A stretch of DNA of 36,936 nucleotides from Cyanobacteriota bacterium. GTDB lineage: Bacteria; Cyanobacteriota; Cyanobacteriia; Pseudanabaenales; Pseudanabaenaceae. A model generated the notes under the pieces. That model was not told the origin of the DNA. It ran no database searches and was given only the letters and a program-made list of their open reading frames with translations. The position numbers were made by a program, and so were the translations under genes. How positions within the stretch are numbered: position 1 is the stretch's first letter; each line of letters begins with the position of its first letter. This document shows, piece by piece, positions 7,357 to 17,992 of this stretch. The stretch is from the NCBI GenBank assembly GCA_025356295.1, contig JANXUJ010000010.1:1-36936 (forward strand). Direction: 5' to 3'.

Positions 7357-8568
7357 ATGCAAAATCATCAACCAAAAGCACAGGATGCCGTCTTTGGTGG
7401 TCAAGCAGAAACGCCACTTGGCAGTGTAGTTTTAGGCGGGATTGAAGGCGTGAAGAGAAGATTAGCTAGTCCTGCGATCGCATTAAAAATTACAGCTCTG
7501 CGAGAAGCTCTCAACTATGGTGAAGCAGGTTTAAATTTAGTACTGCAAAATCTCCAAAATGAATCGATAAAAGTCCAACGTAGCGCACAGCTACTACTTT
7601 GGCATAGCCCTGAACCACATATCCGTCAAGTATTAGCGGATTATAATCAATATCACTTATTTGATATTATTGATACATTGCAAGGTCACGAAGAAGCGAT
7701 CGCTTCTCTCGCTTTATCTCCAAGTGGACGGATATTGTATAGCGCTGGTGTAGATTTTACAATTCAGGTTTGGGATGTAGGAAAAGCAGAAGACAGAGGT
7801 AGACAGAATCGAAGTAAACAGATTGGCACAATTCGTGGACATAAACAGATTGTGACTTCCATTGCGCTTAGTGCTAACGGTAAACTGTTAGTCAGTGGCA
7901 GTCGCGATAAAACGATCAAAATCTGGGATGCGCGATCAGGTAAAGAAATACTCACGCTCACAGGACATATCGGCTATGTTAACTCTGTCGCAATTACGCC
8001 TGATAGTAAGACTATCATCACAGGCAGTCAAGACACTACGATTAAACTTTGGGATATCCAAACAGGCAAAGAAATCCGCACCTTACGCGGTCACACAAAT
8101 CTAGTTGATTCCGTTGCGCTTAGTCCCGATGGCAAAGCGATCGCTAGTTGCAGTTGGGATACGACTATTCGCGTCTGGGATTTAAGTTCTGGGCAGCCAC
8201 GTTGGGAATTTATTGGACATTCGGCACGAATTCTCTCTTTTGCGATTAGTCCCGATGGACGCATCTTAGTTAGTGGAAGTCTCGATACACGCATCAAAGT
8301 CTGGGATTTGGAAACAGGTAAAACGATTCGGACTCTAGAGGGACATTGGGGCTGGGTCAAATCCCTGATTATTAGCCGCGATGGTAAAACGCTGATCAGT
8401 GCTAGCTATAAAGAAATGCGAGTTTGGAATTTAGAAACAGGTGAATTAGTTCAAGTTCTGAATGGACATATTAATCTAATAAATGCGATCGCCCTAAGCC
8501 GAGACGAACAAGTTTTAGTTAGTGGCGGTGAAGACGGGAATATCCATGTATGGAGTGTTCCTAAATAA
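7357..8568 (+). CDS. WD40-repeat protein with N-terminal helical domain
   Basis: A 403-residue protein. Residues 1-105 form a cyanobacterial N-terminal module (AVFGGQAETPLGSVVLGGIE, then helical repeat-like sequence). Residues about 106-403 hold seven WD40 repeats, each with the GH...(W/F)D frame: LQGH, IRGH, LTGH, LRGH, FIGH, LEGH and LNGH starts with QVWD, KIWD, KLWD, RVWD, KVWD, RVWN and HVWS ends. Seven repeats make one complete beta-propeller, so this is probably a scaffold for protein partners. No enzymatic domain is fused. It has its own terminator at 8574-8606, shared with the convergent surface-protein gene. Confidence 0.9.
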   Translation: MQNHQPKAQDAVFGGQAETPLGSVVLGGIEGVKRRLASPAIALKITALREALNYGEAGLNLVLQNLQNESIKVQRSAQLLLWHSPEPHIRQVLADYNQYHLFDIIDTLQGHEEAIASLALSPSGRILYSAGVDFTIQVWDVGKAEDRGRQNRSKQIGTIRGHKQIVTSIALSANGKLLVSGSRDKTIKIWDARSGKEILTLTGHIGYVNSVAITPDSKTIITGSQDTTIKLWDIQTGKEIRTLRGHTNLVDSVALSPDGKAIASCSWDTTIRVWDLSSGQPRWEFIGHSARILSFAISPDGRILVSGSLDTRIKVWDLETGKTIRTLEGHWGWVKSLIISRDGKTLISASYKEMRVWNLETGELVQVLNGHINLINAIALSRDEQVLVSGGEDGNIHVWSVPK

Positions 8569-8573
8569 AACCT

Positions 8574-8606
8574 AAAAAAGGGTCGTGCTTTGCACGACCC
8601 TTTTTT
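8574..8606. terminator. 15-bp perfect hairpin, bidirectional terminator
   Basis: AAAAAAGGGTCGTGC (8574-8588) pairs with 8592-8606 around a TTT loop. The A-run on one flank and the T-run on the other make it an intrinsic terminator for both the WD40 gene and the convergent surface-protein gene, whose stop codon lies at 8610-8612. Confidence 0.9.
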
Positions 8607-8609
8607 TAA

Positions 8610-9503
8610 CTAAGCTTCAATGGCTTTGAGTTGTTTTTTGCGTCTCGCAGCGCGCCATCCGCCCAAAGCACCCGCCGCCAAGATGCCCGCGATCGCAGGA
8701 GGAACAGGAACTGCTTTTACAGCGATCGTGTCATTACTGCATTCAAAACCCAGAGTTGCTAGAAACTGGCGACCTTTGTAAGCATCAGGAAGTGTAAAAG
8801 CAAATCCGAATGTATTCAAATTATTGCTTGTCAGGTTGATACTCGTAGGAAACAAACTGGAGGCTAGCTCATTAGAAGAAAGATTACGCAAGTTTCCACC
8901 ACTAAAGCCAGTGCCAGATGCAATCACATTGGGCAACGAGGCAGCTCCAGATGTGTAAGCAGCATAGTAAGAATCATTCCACTTCAAATCACCAAATCTA
9001 GATTCAGACCCCGTGTAGGATTTGACATCATTATTATAGTTATTGAGGTTAGGATAACCACTATTTGTACTAGCAACACTCTTACCAGTAACGCTTGTAT
9101 ACACACCCAACGGTCTAGAACTTATGTCATCACTGTTAGGTGCAAAACGAACTCCCACTAACGATCCTTGAGATTGTGCGAAGGTATTGCTACCGTTACT
9201 AAAATCTAAAAGAAGATCACCAAAACTAATATTGTCAGCACCTGTTCCAACTCCATACAGACTATTACTTGAGTTGATGCCAACCCAAACTTCGTTCCCT
9301 ACAGTTTTAAAGCCTACGCCATAGATGTCATAGCGACTGTTAGCACTAAAACCAGTTGAATCAGAGCCATCGTAAGAGTAGTCATCACGAGCGTAGTTCC
9401 AACCATCGATCAAATTACCTGCTTGTGCTGGAAGGCCCGTAGCGATCATCCCCAAAGAAACAACCAACGCTGAAACCACTTTCTGTAAAATTGAAACTTT
9501 CAT
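8610..9503 (-). CDS. Exosortase-type (PEP-CTERM-like) surface protein
   Basis: A 297-residue exported protein. Residues 1-28 are a signal peptide ending LPAQA-G. The mature part is rich in Ser, Asn, Tyr and Gly (NLIDGWNYARDDYSYDGSDS at its start). The C-terminus, VPVPPAIAGILAAGALGGW then RAARRKK, is a tripartite sorting tag: short Pro motif, hydrophobic helix, basic cluster. This is the layout of PEP-CTERM substrates that exosortase cleaves. It resembles what databases name XDD3-family exosortase-dependent proteins, but that finer call is from memory. Start has AAGG seven bases upstream. Role is probably cell-surface or sheath structure; function unknown. Confidence 0.75.
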   Translation of the reverse strand: MKVSILQKVVSALVVSLGMIATGLPAQAGNLIDGWNYARDDYSYDGSDSTGFSANSRYDIYGVGFKTVGNEVWVGINSSNSLYGVGTGADNISFGDLLLDFSNGSNTFAQSQGSLVGVRFAPNSDDISSRPLGVYTSVTGKSVASTNSGYPNLNNYNNDVKSYTGSESRFGDLKWNDSYYAAYTSGAASLPNVIASGTGFSGGNLRNLSSNELASSLFPTSINLTSNNLNTFGFAFTLPDAYKGRQFLATLGFECSNDTIAVKAVPVPPAIAGILAAGALGGWRAARRKKQLKAIEA

Positions 9504-9630
9504 CTTGATTCCCTTAAACTCTCAAAGTTAAATTTAAAACTTGGATTACTCAATCCGTTAAATCTATATTGGTCTTTTTAGTTCCACTTATGATCAGGGC
9601 AAAGTTATCAGAAAGTTATTTTTGATCACT

Positions 9631-10548
9631 TTAGCTATTTCGCAACTTTTGGATTTGCTGATCGCTTTGTTGCGCCCATTGCATATTTTTCTGCTGATTA
9701 AAATATGCCTGAGCCTGAATAAAAGATTGGATTGCGTCTTGTTTCTGACCTACCTTTGCCTGAGCCACACCAAGCGTGTAAAAAGCATCAGCGTAATCTT
9801 TGCGAAATTTTAAAGCATTGCGCAATTGCGCGATCGCATTTTCAGTTTGACCTTGAATTAAGAAAGCCGCCCCCAAATTGTAATAAGCCTCAGCATATTC
9901 AGGATTTAGTTGCAATGCTTTGGCATAGTAAGAGATTGCTTTTTGGACATCGCCTTGCGTTTGAGTCAATAACCCAAGGTTATAAATCGTTTCGGGTGAT
10001 TGAGAATTTAGCTTAAGCGCTTGATTAAGACTAGCGATCGCCCCATTCACATCTTTCTTTTCCTTAAGCGCCAGCCCAAGATTGTAATAGGCGACCGCAA
10101 GATTAGGATCAAGGCGAACGGCTTTTTGTAAATTAGGTATCGCTTGATTAGCATCGCCCGATTGTAAAAATGCCGCCCCTAAATTGCTGTAGGCGATCGC
10201 AAACTTAGGATCGAGTCGCGTTGCTCGCTGAAAAAAATAAATCGCCTCTTTGAACTTACCCGCTTGCGCGTAAGCTAAGCCGAGATTGTAATGAGCTGCT
10301 GTTAATTCAGGATTTTTCTTAATCGCCGCCCGAAAAATAACTACCGCACCTTCCAAGTTGCCAAGACGCACATAAGCATTACCGCGCTCCAAAAGTTGAT
10401 CAGCAGTCTCATTAGGCGGAATCACAATCTGTTGCGATTGAGGCGGAATTTTTGGCGCTGGCTTTGGTCGAAGTTGGGCGATCGCGGCATCAGCCGAATA
10501 TGCACTAGCAACTAAGATCGAAAAGACAAATCTCAAAACTGGTTTCAT
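9631..10548 (-). CDS. Secreted TPR-repeat protein
   Basis: A 305-residue protein with a signal peptide (MKPVLRFVFSILVASAYSAD..) and a proline-rich linker (PKPAPKIPPQSQ), followed by seven consecutive tetratricopeptide repeats from about residue 48 to 285. Repeats show the W/Y-N-LG-A-Y...A pattern: TAAHYNLGLAYAQAGKFKEA, AIAYSNLGAAFLQSGDANQA, AEAYYNLGAAFLIQGQTENA and others. TPR arrays are protein-binding scaffolds; the signal peptide places this one in the periplasm or on the outside. No enzymatic domain. It diverges from trpG, with 151 bases between. Confidence 0.88.
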   Translation of the reverse strand: MKPVLRFVFSILVASAYSADAAIAQLRPKPAPKIPPQSQQIVIPPNETADQLLERGNAYVRLGNLEGAVVIFRAAIKKNPELTAAHYNLGLAYAQAGKFKEAIYFFQRATRLDPKFAIAYSNLGAAFLQSGDANQAIPNLQKAVRLDPNLAVAYYNLGLALKEKKDVNGAIASLNQALKLNSQSPETIYNLGLLTQTQGDVQKAISYYAKALQLNPEYAEAYYNLGAAFLIQGQTENAIAQLRNALKFRKDYADAFYTLGVAQAKVGQKQDAIQSFIQAQAYFNQQKNMQWAQQSDQQIQKLRNS

Positions 10549-10699
10549 AAAATCAAATTTTGGATTAAATCCAGTTGAATATCAGAATACTAACAAGTTT
10601 ACACATTTCTTTAAGTAGAGAAAGTATGAATAAAGAATGTTAGATTGATTAATAAATTCGCGATCGTCCTTTAATCCCCAACTTCCATAAACATTAACC

Positions 10700-11299
10700 A
10701 TGATTCTCGTTATTGATAATTACGACAGCTTTACTTATAACCTCGTCCAGTACCTCGGTGAATTACTATCCGAATTTCCTGATTTAGGCGAAATTTTGGT
10801 TAAGCGTAACGATGAGATCAGCATTGCAGAAATTAAAAAACTCAATCCCGCAGGAGTGGTGATTTCTCCAGGACCTGGTCGCCCTGAAGAAGCAGGGGTA
10901 TCACTAGATATTATTAGTGAAATGGGCGCAAATACACCAATTTTGGGTGTATGTCTCGGACATCAAAGTATGGGCTTGATGTATGGCGGTAAAGTTGTTT
11001 CAGCGCCTTACCTGATGCATGGCAAAACATCACAAATTTATCATACTGGAGTCGGCATTTTAGAGGGGCTAGCTAATCCATTTACCGCAACTCGCTATCA
11101 TAGTCTGGTCATTGATCGCGACAATTGTCCTGATGTACTTGAAATTACAGCATGGACTGAAGATGACATAATCATGGGAGTCCGACACAAGCAATATCCA
11201 CATGTTCAAGGCGTACAATTTCATCCTGAAAGTATCTTGACTGAGGCTGGCAAAGACTTGTTGCGAAACTTCTTGAAAGGTTTAATCGTCACAGGCTAA
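10700..11299 (+). CDS. trpG: Anthranilate/aminodeoxychorismate synthase glutamine amidotransferase
   Basis: The glutaminase subunit that supplies ammonia to anthranilate synthase (tryptophan path) or aminodeoxychorismate synthase (folate path); many bacteria use one protein for both. It has 199 residues, the normal length. The class I triad is visible: C85 in GVCLGHQS, H175 and E177 in FHPES. The opening [20 protein letters not shown] and [11 protein letters not shown] are diagnostic. No trpE or pabB is adjacent, as is usual in cyanobacteria, so TrpG versus PabA cannot be decided from context. Confidence 0.92.
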   Translation: MILVIDNYDSFTYNLVQYLGELLSEFPDLGEILVKRNDEISIAEIKKLNPAGVVISPGPGRPEEAGVSLDIISEMGANTPILGVCLGHQSMGLMYGGKVVSAPYLMHGKTSQIYHTGVGILEGLANPFTATRYHSLVIDRDNCPDVLEITAWTEDDIIMGVRHKQYPHVQGVQFHPESILTEAGKDLLRNFLKGLIVTG

Positions 11300-11350
11300 A
11301 CCCACAAATAATGTCACAAATAGTATTTACTTAAACTTTACTTAAACAAC

Positions 11351-12133
11351 ATGCGCCGCAGACAAATTCTTCGACTCGCCCAAGGTGGACTGATATCCGC
11401 ATTTACAGCAGGAATCATCGCTGATGCCGCTAACTCTCAAACTAACTCAACCCTAAAACTTGAATGGCTGGGGCATATGTCATTCTTGGTCTCAGGCGAT
11501 GGTGTGCGCTTTTTAACCCATCCGTTTCGTCCTGCGGGTTGTACTGCTAAGTTAGCGGCTCCCAAACCCTCAGCTGACTATATTTTGATTAGTTCCCGCT
11601 TACTTGATGAAGGATATTTGGATAACCTCCCCAAAGATACGAGAGTTTTGTCTGAGCCAGGTTCTTACAATATCAAAGGGATTAATCTTCAGGGCATCAC
11701 GATGGAGCATGATCGCATCGGTGGTCGCCGATTCGGGCGAAATGTTGCTTGGAAATGGAAACAGTCAGGAATTTTTATATTGCATTTAGGTGGAGCGGCA
11801 ACCGCCATTAATGCTTCACAACGTATTTTAATGGGTCGCCCTGATGTTTTGATTCTGCCCATCGGTGGAAATGCACAAGGCAATGATCCGATGCAAGCAA
11901 AGTCTTATTCACCGTCAGAGGCAAGGGCGATCGTGCAGGAACTAAATCCGCGCATTGTTATTCCCACTTATTATCGTACTAATAAATCTAGTCAGTCTTG
12001 CCAGTTAGCTTCTGTCGATGAATTCCTTGCGCTCATGCCAAAAGATAGTATTAAAAAATTGGAAGGTTCGAGTTTGGAGCTTAATGCGAACAGTCTGCCC
12101 CAAACGACAGTGGTACGAGTTTTAGCAGTGTAG
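11351..12133 (+). CDS. Metallo-beta-lactamase-fold protein lacking the HxHxDH motif
   Basis: A 260-residue protein of the UlaG-like metallo-beta-lactamase fold. The N-terminus (RRRQILRLAQGGLISAFTAG) looks like a Tat or hydrophobic signal sequence. LEWLGHMSFLVSGDG and the later VLILPIGGNAQ and NPRIVIPTYYRT match the fold's first strands and final metal-site region. Where active members read IxHxHxDH this protein has ISSRLLDE (residues 80-87): only the aspartate (D86) survives, and both metal histidines are replaced. The usual final His (PxHY) is also replaced by TYY. It is therefore probably not a zinc hydrolase. It may bind a ligand or partner. It lies 51 bases after trpG and could be co-transcribed. 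Confidence 0.75.
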   Translation: MRRRQILRLAQGGLISAFTAGIIADAANSQTNSTLKLEWLGHMSFLVSGDGVRFLTHPFRPAGCTAKLAAPKPSADYILISSRLLDEGYLDNLPKDTRVLSEPGSYNIKGINLQGITMEHDRIGGRRFGRNVAWKWKQSGIFILHLGGAATAINASQRILMGRPDVLILPIGGNAQGNDPMQAKSYSPSEARAIVQELNPRIVIPTYYRTNKSSQSCQLASVDEFLALMPKDSIKKLEGSSLELNANSLPQTTVVRVLAV

Positions 12134-12140
12134 TAACCAG

Positions 12141-12171
12141 CCAAATAACCTCGCTAAGCGAGGCTATTTGG
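12141..12171. terminator. Hairpin terminator between convergent genes
   Basis: CCAAATA-A-CCTCGC pairs with GCGAGG-C-TATTTGG around a TAA loop, with one mismatch. It lies eight bases before the stop of the minus-strand L,D-transpeptidase gene and serves both that gene and the MBL-fold gene. Confidence 0.8.
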
Positions 12172-12178
12172 GTATCTA

Positions 12179-13273
12179 TCATTGTGAGACTCTGACGATG
12201 GTTCCTATTTTTACTTGGCTAAATAACTCTCGGACATCTTCGTTATACATACGGATACAGCCATGAGACGCGGCAGTTCCAACTGATTCGCGATTTGGTG
12301 TGCCATGAAATCCAGACCAATCCTTACCATTTGTCCAAAAACCAATCCAGCGATCGCCTAATGGATTTTCAGGATCGCGGCTAGGAATCACATCTCCTGT
12401 AAACGGATTTTGCCAAGCGGGATATTCAATAGTTTGCATGACGCGATGATTGCCCACGGGGGTACTCCAGCCTTGACGACCAACTGCTACAGGATAGGTT
12501 TTAAGTTTGATTTCACCATGAAAAGCCGTAACAGTGCGGCGACTGATGCTGACTTCGAGGCGGGTCACTTCCATCTGATCGACGTCCCACATCCGCCGAT
12601 CAGGATCAATCGCGTAGGGCGATCGCAGTTGTGGTAATTTTTTCTGGTAGGCAAGAGCTTGATAGAGCAGTACCGCAAGTTCGCCTTTAGAAATCGCAGA
12701 TTTTGGGGCAAGAATACGCGGATCGGGATAATTAGTGACTAATCCAGCTTGAGTCAATGTGGCGATCGCAGGAATGGCATAGTCAGGAACTTGTAAAGCA
12801 TCGCGATACATTGAGAGCAAATATGTCTGTGGAGTTGCAGTTGCTTTACTACTTAGATTAAGTTCACGCGCGATCGCGACAATGGTTTCGGCTTTGGTAG
12901 CAGGCTCATTTAAACGAGTTGTGATTTTAGGGACATTACGATTGGCAAAGGTAATCTCTAATAAGCTAGCTAGCTCAGCACGAGTAATGAGGCGATCTGG
13001 CTGAAAACGATTAATTGAATCAGAAGAGACTAAAAGATCACTCAAACCTTGATTGGAAAGCAAGCCTTCAACAAATAATCGTGACCAATGGTTTTGTAAA
13101 TCTATAAATAAAAATCGATTGGAATTTGCGGTAGTTTCTAGATTTTTTGCCCAAGCAATATCATTTTGAGGATTCCCACTTGGCGAGATAAACGCAAATA
13201 CGTTTGCAAATATATTGGCAGCGATCGCTACGCGCACTAGAGAAGATAAAAGATTTGGCGATCGCGTTCTCAT
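12179..13273 (-). CDS. SLH-domain L,D-transpeptidase (YkuD)
   Basis: An exported 364-residue cell-wall enzyme. After a hydrophobic N-terminal segment (residues about 10-30) come SLH-type motifs (LQNHWSRLFVEGLLSNQGL, ITRAELASLLE, and a second set ending ISKGELAVLLYQAL). Residues about 235-364 form a YkuD catalytic domain with the signature HGTPNRESVGTAASHGCIRM, containing the catalytic Cys and both conserved His. Such enzymes form 3-3 peptidoglycan crosslinks or attach proteins to the wall. A TTG three codons upstream is in frame, but ATG at 13273 is preferred. It is transcribed away from the psaB terminator region. Confidence 0.9.
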   Translation of the reverse strand: MRTRSPNLLSSLVRVAIAANIFANVFAFISPSGNPQNDIAWAKNLETTANSNRFLFIDLQNHWSRLFVEGLLSNQGLSDLLVSSDSINRFQPDRLITRAELASLLEITFANRNVPKITTRLNEPATKAETIVAIARELNLSSKATATPQTYLLSMYRDALQVPDYAIPAIATLTQAGLVTNYPDPRILAPKSAISKGELAVLLYQALAYQKKLPQLRSPYAIDPDRRMWDVDQMEVTRLEVSISRRTVTAFHGEIKLKTYPVAVGRQGWSTPVGNHRVMQTIEYPAWQNPFTGDVIPSRDPENPLGDRWIGFWTNGKDWSGFHGTPNRESVGTAASHGCIRMYNEDVRELFSQVKIGTIVRVSQ

Positions 13274-13418
13274 AATTTTCAATTGCTACAAATTTTGATA
13301 TCGAGTTAATCATTTAAAGTATACTTCGCACATTCAGATACTGACTTCTGCCAACAGAATGTTTTGACGTAGCGATCGCCTTATGGTTATTTGAATAAGC
13401 GATGCCTCTGTACCCTAC

Positions 13419-13460
13419 AAATAAAAAGTCCCCCACATCTCTGTGAGGGACTTTTTATTT
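13419..13460 (-). terminator. Terminator of the psaA-psaB operon
   Basis: An 18-base arm pair (13419-13436 and 13443-13460) with one mismatch and a six-base loop; the core is GTCCC...GGGAC. On the minus strand it is followed by a T-run, and it sits 15 bases past the psaB stop codon. Unlike most hairpins in this window, its loop is not a triplet. Confidence 0.88.
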
Positions 13461-13475
13461 AACAAGTTAGACTAA

Positions 13476-15704
13476 CTAACCAAAAGCCGTTGCTGTTGAC
13501 GCTATCAGGAAGGCGGCATACGTGAGTATGTAACCAATCGTGAAGTGAGCCAAGCCAACCAAACGAGCTTGAACGATGGAGAGAGCCACAGGCTTGTCTT
13601 TCCACTGAACTAGACTTGCGAGAGGTGTGCGTTGGTGCGCCCATACAAGGGTTTCGATCAACTCTTGCCAATAACCACGCCAAGAGATCAAGAACATGAA
13701 TCCAGTTGCCCAGACGAGGTGTCCGAAGAGGAACATCCAAGCCCAAACAGAGATGTTGTTCATGCCGTATGGGTTATAGCCATTGATCAACTGAGCGGAG
13801 TTGAGCCACAAGTAGTCACGGAGCCAGCCCATGATGGTGACAGAGGATTCGTTGAACTGAGCAACGTTACCTTGCCATACACCGAGGTGTTTCCAATGCC
13901 AGTAGAAGGTTGTCCAACCAATGGTATTCAACATCCAGAACATGGCGAGGTAGAAGGAATCCCATGCCGAGATATCGCAAGTACCGCCACGACCAGGACC
14001 ATCGCAAGGGAAGCTGTAACCGAAATCTTTTTTGTCAGGCATGAGCTTAGAACCACGAGCATCCAACGCACCTTTGACCAAGATCAAGGTAGTGGTGTGT
14101 AGTCCCAGAGCGATCGCATGGTGAACTAAGAAATCGCCAGGTCCGATTTGAAGGAACAAGGAGTTGTCACCAGCGTTAATACCAGCCAACCAACCAGCCA
14201 ACCAAACGTTGCCGCTATTTGGCCAAGCTGTTGCAGAGATGCTGTCAGGGTTGGAAAGTAGGACATCAAAGCCGTAGAGAGCTTTACCGTGAGCAGCTTG
14301 AATCCACTGAGCAAATACAGGCTCGATCAAGATTTGCTTTTCAGGAGTGCCAAATGCTTGCATTACGTCGTTGTGAACGTAAATACCAAGTGTGTGGAAG
14401 CCCAAGAAAAGAGATACCCAGCTGAGGTGAGAGATGATCGCTTCTTTATGGTCGAGAACACGAGCAAGCACATTGTTCTTGTTAGCTTCGGGATCGTAGT
14501 CACGAACGAAGAAGATCGCACCGTGAGCAAACGCACCAACCATCAAGAAACCAGCAATATATTGGTGGTGAGTGTAAAGCGCCGCCTGTGTAGTGAAATC
14601 CTTAGCAATAAATGCGTAGGAAGGCATCGAATACATATGCTGTGCAACTAATGATGTGATCACACCAAGAGAAGCAAGAGCAAGCCCAAGTTGGAAATGC
14701 AAGGAGTTGTTGATGGTGTCATACAAGCCCTTGTGACCAGCGCCCAACATACCGCCAAAGGGAGTTCCCTTAGGTGGGTTATGTGCAGCCAAGATATCTT
14801 TGATGCTGTGACCGATACCAAAGTTAGTGCGGTACATGTGACCAGCGATGATAAAGATAACGGCGATTCCCAAGTGGTGATGCGCGATATCTGTCATCCA
14901 AAGAGAGCCAGTTTGAGGATGGAAGCCACCAAGGAAGGTCAGGATTGCTGTACCAGCGCCTTGAGAAGTACCAAACACATGCCCTGCAGTATCAGGATTC
15001 TGAGCATAAACGCCCCAGTTGCCAGTGAAGAAAGGCGCAAGCCCAGCTGGGTGAGGAGGAACGCTCAAGAAGTTGTCCCAGCCGACATGAATACCACGAG
15101 ATTCAGGAATCGCAACGTGAACCATGTGACCAGTCCAAGCCAAAGAGCTAGCTCCGAACAAACCAGCCAAGTGGTGGTTTAGACGAGATTCAGCATTCTT
15201 GAACCAAGAAAGGCTAGGACGGAAGCTAGGCTGTAAGTGCAACCAACCTGCAAAAAGCAGAACCGCGGCGAATACTAGCATCCAGATAGCGCCAGTAAAC
15301 AGTTCGGTATTGGTACGCATACCGATGGTGTACCACCAATGATAAACACCCGAATAAGCAATGTTTACGGGACCAGCAGCGTCAGTTTGAGTGAACGCTT
15401 CAACAGCCGCCTTACCGAAGTGAGGATCCCAAATCGCATGGGCGATCGGACGTGTAGTGAGAGGATTTTTGATCCATTGCTCGAAGTTACCCTGCCACGC
15501 TACGTGGAACAGGTTGCCAGATGTCCACAAGAAAATGATTGCTAGGTGACCGAAGTGTGAAGCAAAAATCTTTTGGTAAAGACTTTCTTCAGTGACACCA
15601 TCGTGACTTTCAAAATCATTTGCTGTGGCGATCGCGTACCAAATCCGACGGGTTGTCGGATCTTGTGCGAGATCCTGGCTAAACTTAGGAAATTTCGTTG
15701 CCAT
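13476..15704 (-). CDS. psaB: Photosystem I P700 apoprotein A2
   Basis: PsaB, one of the two core subunits that bind P700, the antenna chlorophylls and the early electron acceptors of photosystem I in the thylakoid membrane. It has 742 residues, a normal length. The opening [20 protein letters not shown] is diagnostic. The FX iron-sulphur loop [10 protein letters not shown] places ligands at C567 and C576; PsaA donates the other two. Many membrane helices and conserved His pairs are present. It lies 35 bases downstream of psaA, with GGAG before its ATG, and the operon ends at the hairpin 13419-13460. Confidence 0.98.
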   Translation of the reverse strand: MATKFPKFSQDLAQDPTTRRIWYAIATANDFESHDGVTEESLYQKIFASHFGHLAIIFLWTSGNLFHVAWQGNFEQWIKNPLTTRPIAHAIWDPHFGKAAVEAFTQTDAAGPVNIAYSGVYHWWYTIGMRTNTELFTGAIWMLVFAAVLLFAGWLHLQPSFRPSLSWFKNAESRLNHHLAGLFGASSLAWTGHMVHVAIPESRGIHVGWDNFLSVPPHPAGLAPFFTGNWGVYAQNPDTAGHVFGTSQGAGTAILTFLGGFHPQTGSLWMTDIAHHHLGIAVIFIIAGHMYRTNFGIGHSIKDILAAHNPPKGTPFGGMLGAGHKGLYDTINNSLHFQLGLALASLGVITSLVAQHMYSMPSYAFIAKDFTTQAALYTHHQYIAGFLMVGAFAHGAIFFVRDYDPEANKNNVLARVLDHKEAIISHLSWVSLFLGFHTLGIYVHNDVMQAFGTPEKQILIEPVFAQWIQAAHGKALYGFDVLLSNPDSISATAWPNSGNVWLAGWLAGINAGDNSLFLQIGPGDFLVHHAIALGLHTTTLILVKGALDARGSKLMPDKKDFGYSFPCDGPGRGGTCDISAWDSFYLAMFWMLNTIGWTTFYWHWKHLGVWQGNVAQFNESSVTIMGWLRDYLWLNSAQLINGYNPYGMNNISVWAWMFLFGHLVWATGFMFLISWRGYWQELIETLVWAHQRTPLASLVQWKDKPVALSIVQARLVGLAHFTIGYILTYAAFLIASTATAFG

Positions 15705-15739
15705 TTTTACTTCAATTTCTCCGTTTTAATTAAGCCAGT

Positions 15740-17992
15740 TTACCCAAGTGCGCCGTAGCGGGCTAGGAAGAATGCCCAAGTTGTAGCAATTCCACCTAAG
15801 AGGTAGTGAGCTAGACCCACAGCACGACCTTGAGTAATGCTCAAAGCGCGAGGAGAGATAGCAGGAGCAACGTTGAGCTTGTTATGCGCCCAAACAATCG
15901 ACTCAATGAGTTCTTGCCAGTAGCCGCGACCACTGAACAGGAACATAAGGCTGAAAGCCCAGATGAAGTGAGCACCCAAGAAGATCAAGCCATAAGCCGA
16001 CAAAGCCGAGCCGTAGGATTGAATAACGTTGGAAGCTTGCGCCCACAAGAAGTCACGCAACCAACCATTGATGGTCAATGCACTCTGTGCAAAGTTGCCA
16101 CCCGCCATGTTGGTAATCGTGCCGCCTGCGTCAACAGTACCGAAAATATCAGACTGCATTTTCCAAGAGAAGTGGAAGATCACAACTGAGATACAGTTGT
16201 ACATCCAAAACAGACCCAAGAAAACATGATCCCATGCCGAAACTTGGCAAGTGCCGCCACGACCAGGACCGTCGCAAGGGAAGCGGAAACCGAGTTCAGC
16301 TTTGTCTGGAACCAAACGAGAACTGCGAGCATAAAGCACGCCTTTCAGCAAGATCAAAACAGTAACGTGAATGGTAAACGCATGAATGTGATGTACCAAG
16401 AAGTCAGCTGTACCAAGCGCCATGTGTGCCATTGCCACTTTGCCACCAACAACCAGAGTTTCGCCGCCGAAGATGGGGCTAACACTAGAGTTTAGGTAAG
16501 GAGCGGTTGTACCAGCAGCAGCAGCATGGATACCTTGAATCCAGTTAGCGAAGACGGGCTTCAACTGAATTGCGGTGTCAGAGAACATGTCTTGAGGACG
16601 ACCCAATGCACGCATGGTGTCATTGTGAATGTAAAGACCGAAGCTGTGGAAGCCAAGGAAAATACATACCCAGTTAAGGTGAGAGATGATGGCATCGCGG
16701 TGACGCAACATGCGATCGAGCAAGTTATTGACATTCTTGGCAGGATCGTAATCGCGAACCATGAAGATACCAGCATGAGCAGCAGCGCCACAGATCAAGA
16801 AGCCGCCAATCCACATATGGTGTGTAAATAGCGAAACTTGAGTAGCGTAGCTAGTGGCGATGTAGGGATAAGCAGGCATCGCATACATATGCTGAGCAAC
16901 GATGATGCTCAAAGAACCCATCAGAGCTAAGTTAACAGCTAGCTGAGCATGCCAAGAAGAAGTCAAGATTTCATACAGACCTTTGTGACCTTCGCCAGTT
17001 AGAGGTCCCTTGTGAGCTTCCAAAATTTGCTTCATGCTATGACCGATACCAAAGTTGGTGCGGTACATATGTCCAGCGATGATGAAAAGTGTGGCGATCG
17101 CAAGGTGATGGTGTGCTTGATCAGTGAGCCACAAAGCGCCAGTCTGAGGATTTAAACCACCCTTGAATGTCAAGAAGTCAGCGTATGCACCCCAATTTAA
17201 GGTGAAAAACGGAGTCAAGCCTTGAGCAAAGCTAGGGAAAATCTCTGACATCAACGAAGGGTTGAAAATGAACTCATGAGGCAAAGGAATTTGATCCGCA
17301 GGTACGCCCTTATCAAGGTAATAGTTGATAGGAATCGAAACGTGAATCTGGTGGCCCGCCCAAGAGAGTGAACCCAAACCGAGTAAACCAGCCAAGTGGT
17401 GGTTCATCATCGATTCAGCATTCTTAAACCATTCGAGTTTAGGTGCTGCTTTGTGGTAGTGAAACCAACCTGCGAAGAACATCAAACCAGCCATTACCAA
17501 ACCGCCAACTGCGGTGCAGAGGAGTTGGTACTCCGTGGTAATACCAGATGCTCTCCAAAGGTGGAACAGACCAGAGGTGATTTGAATACCTTGGAAACCG
17601 CCGCCAACATCGCCGTTCAAGATATCTTGACCGACTACATTCCAAACTACTTGAGCGCTGGGTTTGATGTTGACTGGATCGGCTAACCAACCCGTGTAGT
17701 TAGAAAATTTTGCTCCGTGGAAATACATTCCACTGAGCCATATAAAGATAATACCTAGATGCCCAAAGTGAGCAGAGAAGATCTTGCGAGCAGTATCTTC
17801 TTCGGTTGTGAAACTGTCAAAGTCATGCACATTGGCATGAAGATCCCAAATCCATGTAGTGGTTTTTGGTCCCTTCTTGAGGGTGCGGTCGAAGTGACCA
17901 GGCTGTCCCCACTTCTCGAAAGAAGTAGGTACTACGTCACGATCAACTGCTACCTTTACCTCTGTGTCTGGCTTTTGAGGAGTCATTGTCAT
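15740..17992 (-). CDS. psaA: Photosystem I P700 apoprotein A1
   Basis: PsaA, partner of PsaB in the photosystem I reaction centre. It has 750 residues, close to the family length. The N-terminal region contains [19 protein letters not shown] and [16 protein letters not shown]. The FX loop [10 protein letters not shown] gives C573 and C582 as cluster ligands. Start: ATG at 17992 or a second ATG two codons on (MTPQKPDTE). An AGGA-rich stretch lies about eight bases upstream. It is the first gene of the psaAB operon. A TATAAT and an HLR1 half-site upstream point to the RpaB type of high-light control seen for photosystem I genes. Confidence 0.98.
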   Translation of the reverse strand: MTMTPQKPDTEVKVAVDRDVVPTSFEKWGQPGHFDRTLKKGPKTTTWIWDLHANVHDFDSFTTEEDTARKIFSAHFGHLGIIFIWLSGMYFHGAKFSNYTGWLADPVNIKPSAQVVWNVVGQDILNGDVGGGFQGIQITSGLFHLWRASGITTEYQLLCTAVGGLVMAGLMFFAGWFHYHKAAPKLEWFKNAESMMNHHLAGLLGLGSLSWAGHQIHVSIPINYYLDKGVPADQIPLPHEFIFNPSLMSEIFPSFAQGLTPFFTLNWGAYADFLTFKGGLNPQTGALWLTDQAHHHLAIATLFIIAGHMYRTNFGIGHSMKQILEAHKGPLTGEGHKGLYEILTSSWHAQLAVNLALMGSLSIIVAQHMYAMPAYPYIATSYATQVSLFTHHMWIGGFLICGAAAHAGIFMVRDYDPAKNVNNLLDRMLRHRDAIISHLNWVCIFLGFHSFGLYIHNDTMRALGRPQDMFSDTAIQLKPVFANWIQGIHAAAAGTTAPYLNSSVSPIFGGETLVVGGKVAMAHMALGTADFLVHHIHAFTIHVTVLILLKGVLYARSSRLVPDKAELGFRFPCDGPGRGGTCQVSAWDHVFLGLFWMYNCISVVIFHFSWKMQSDIFGTVDAGGTITNMAGGNFAQSALTINGWLRDFLWAQASNVIQSYGSALSAYGLIFLGAHFIWAFSLMFLFSGRGYWQELIESIVWAHNKLNVAPAISPRALSITQGRAVGLAHYLLGGIATTWAFFLARYGALG

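Noticed and set aside
13632..14102. 156-codon open frame on the plus strand
   Set aside because: Antisense to psaB; the composition follows psaB codons read backwards and there is no ribosome site.
14691..15182. 163-codon open frame on the plus strand
   Set aside because: Antisense to psaB, same reason; no recognisable protein motif.
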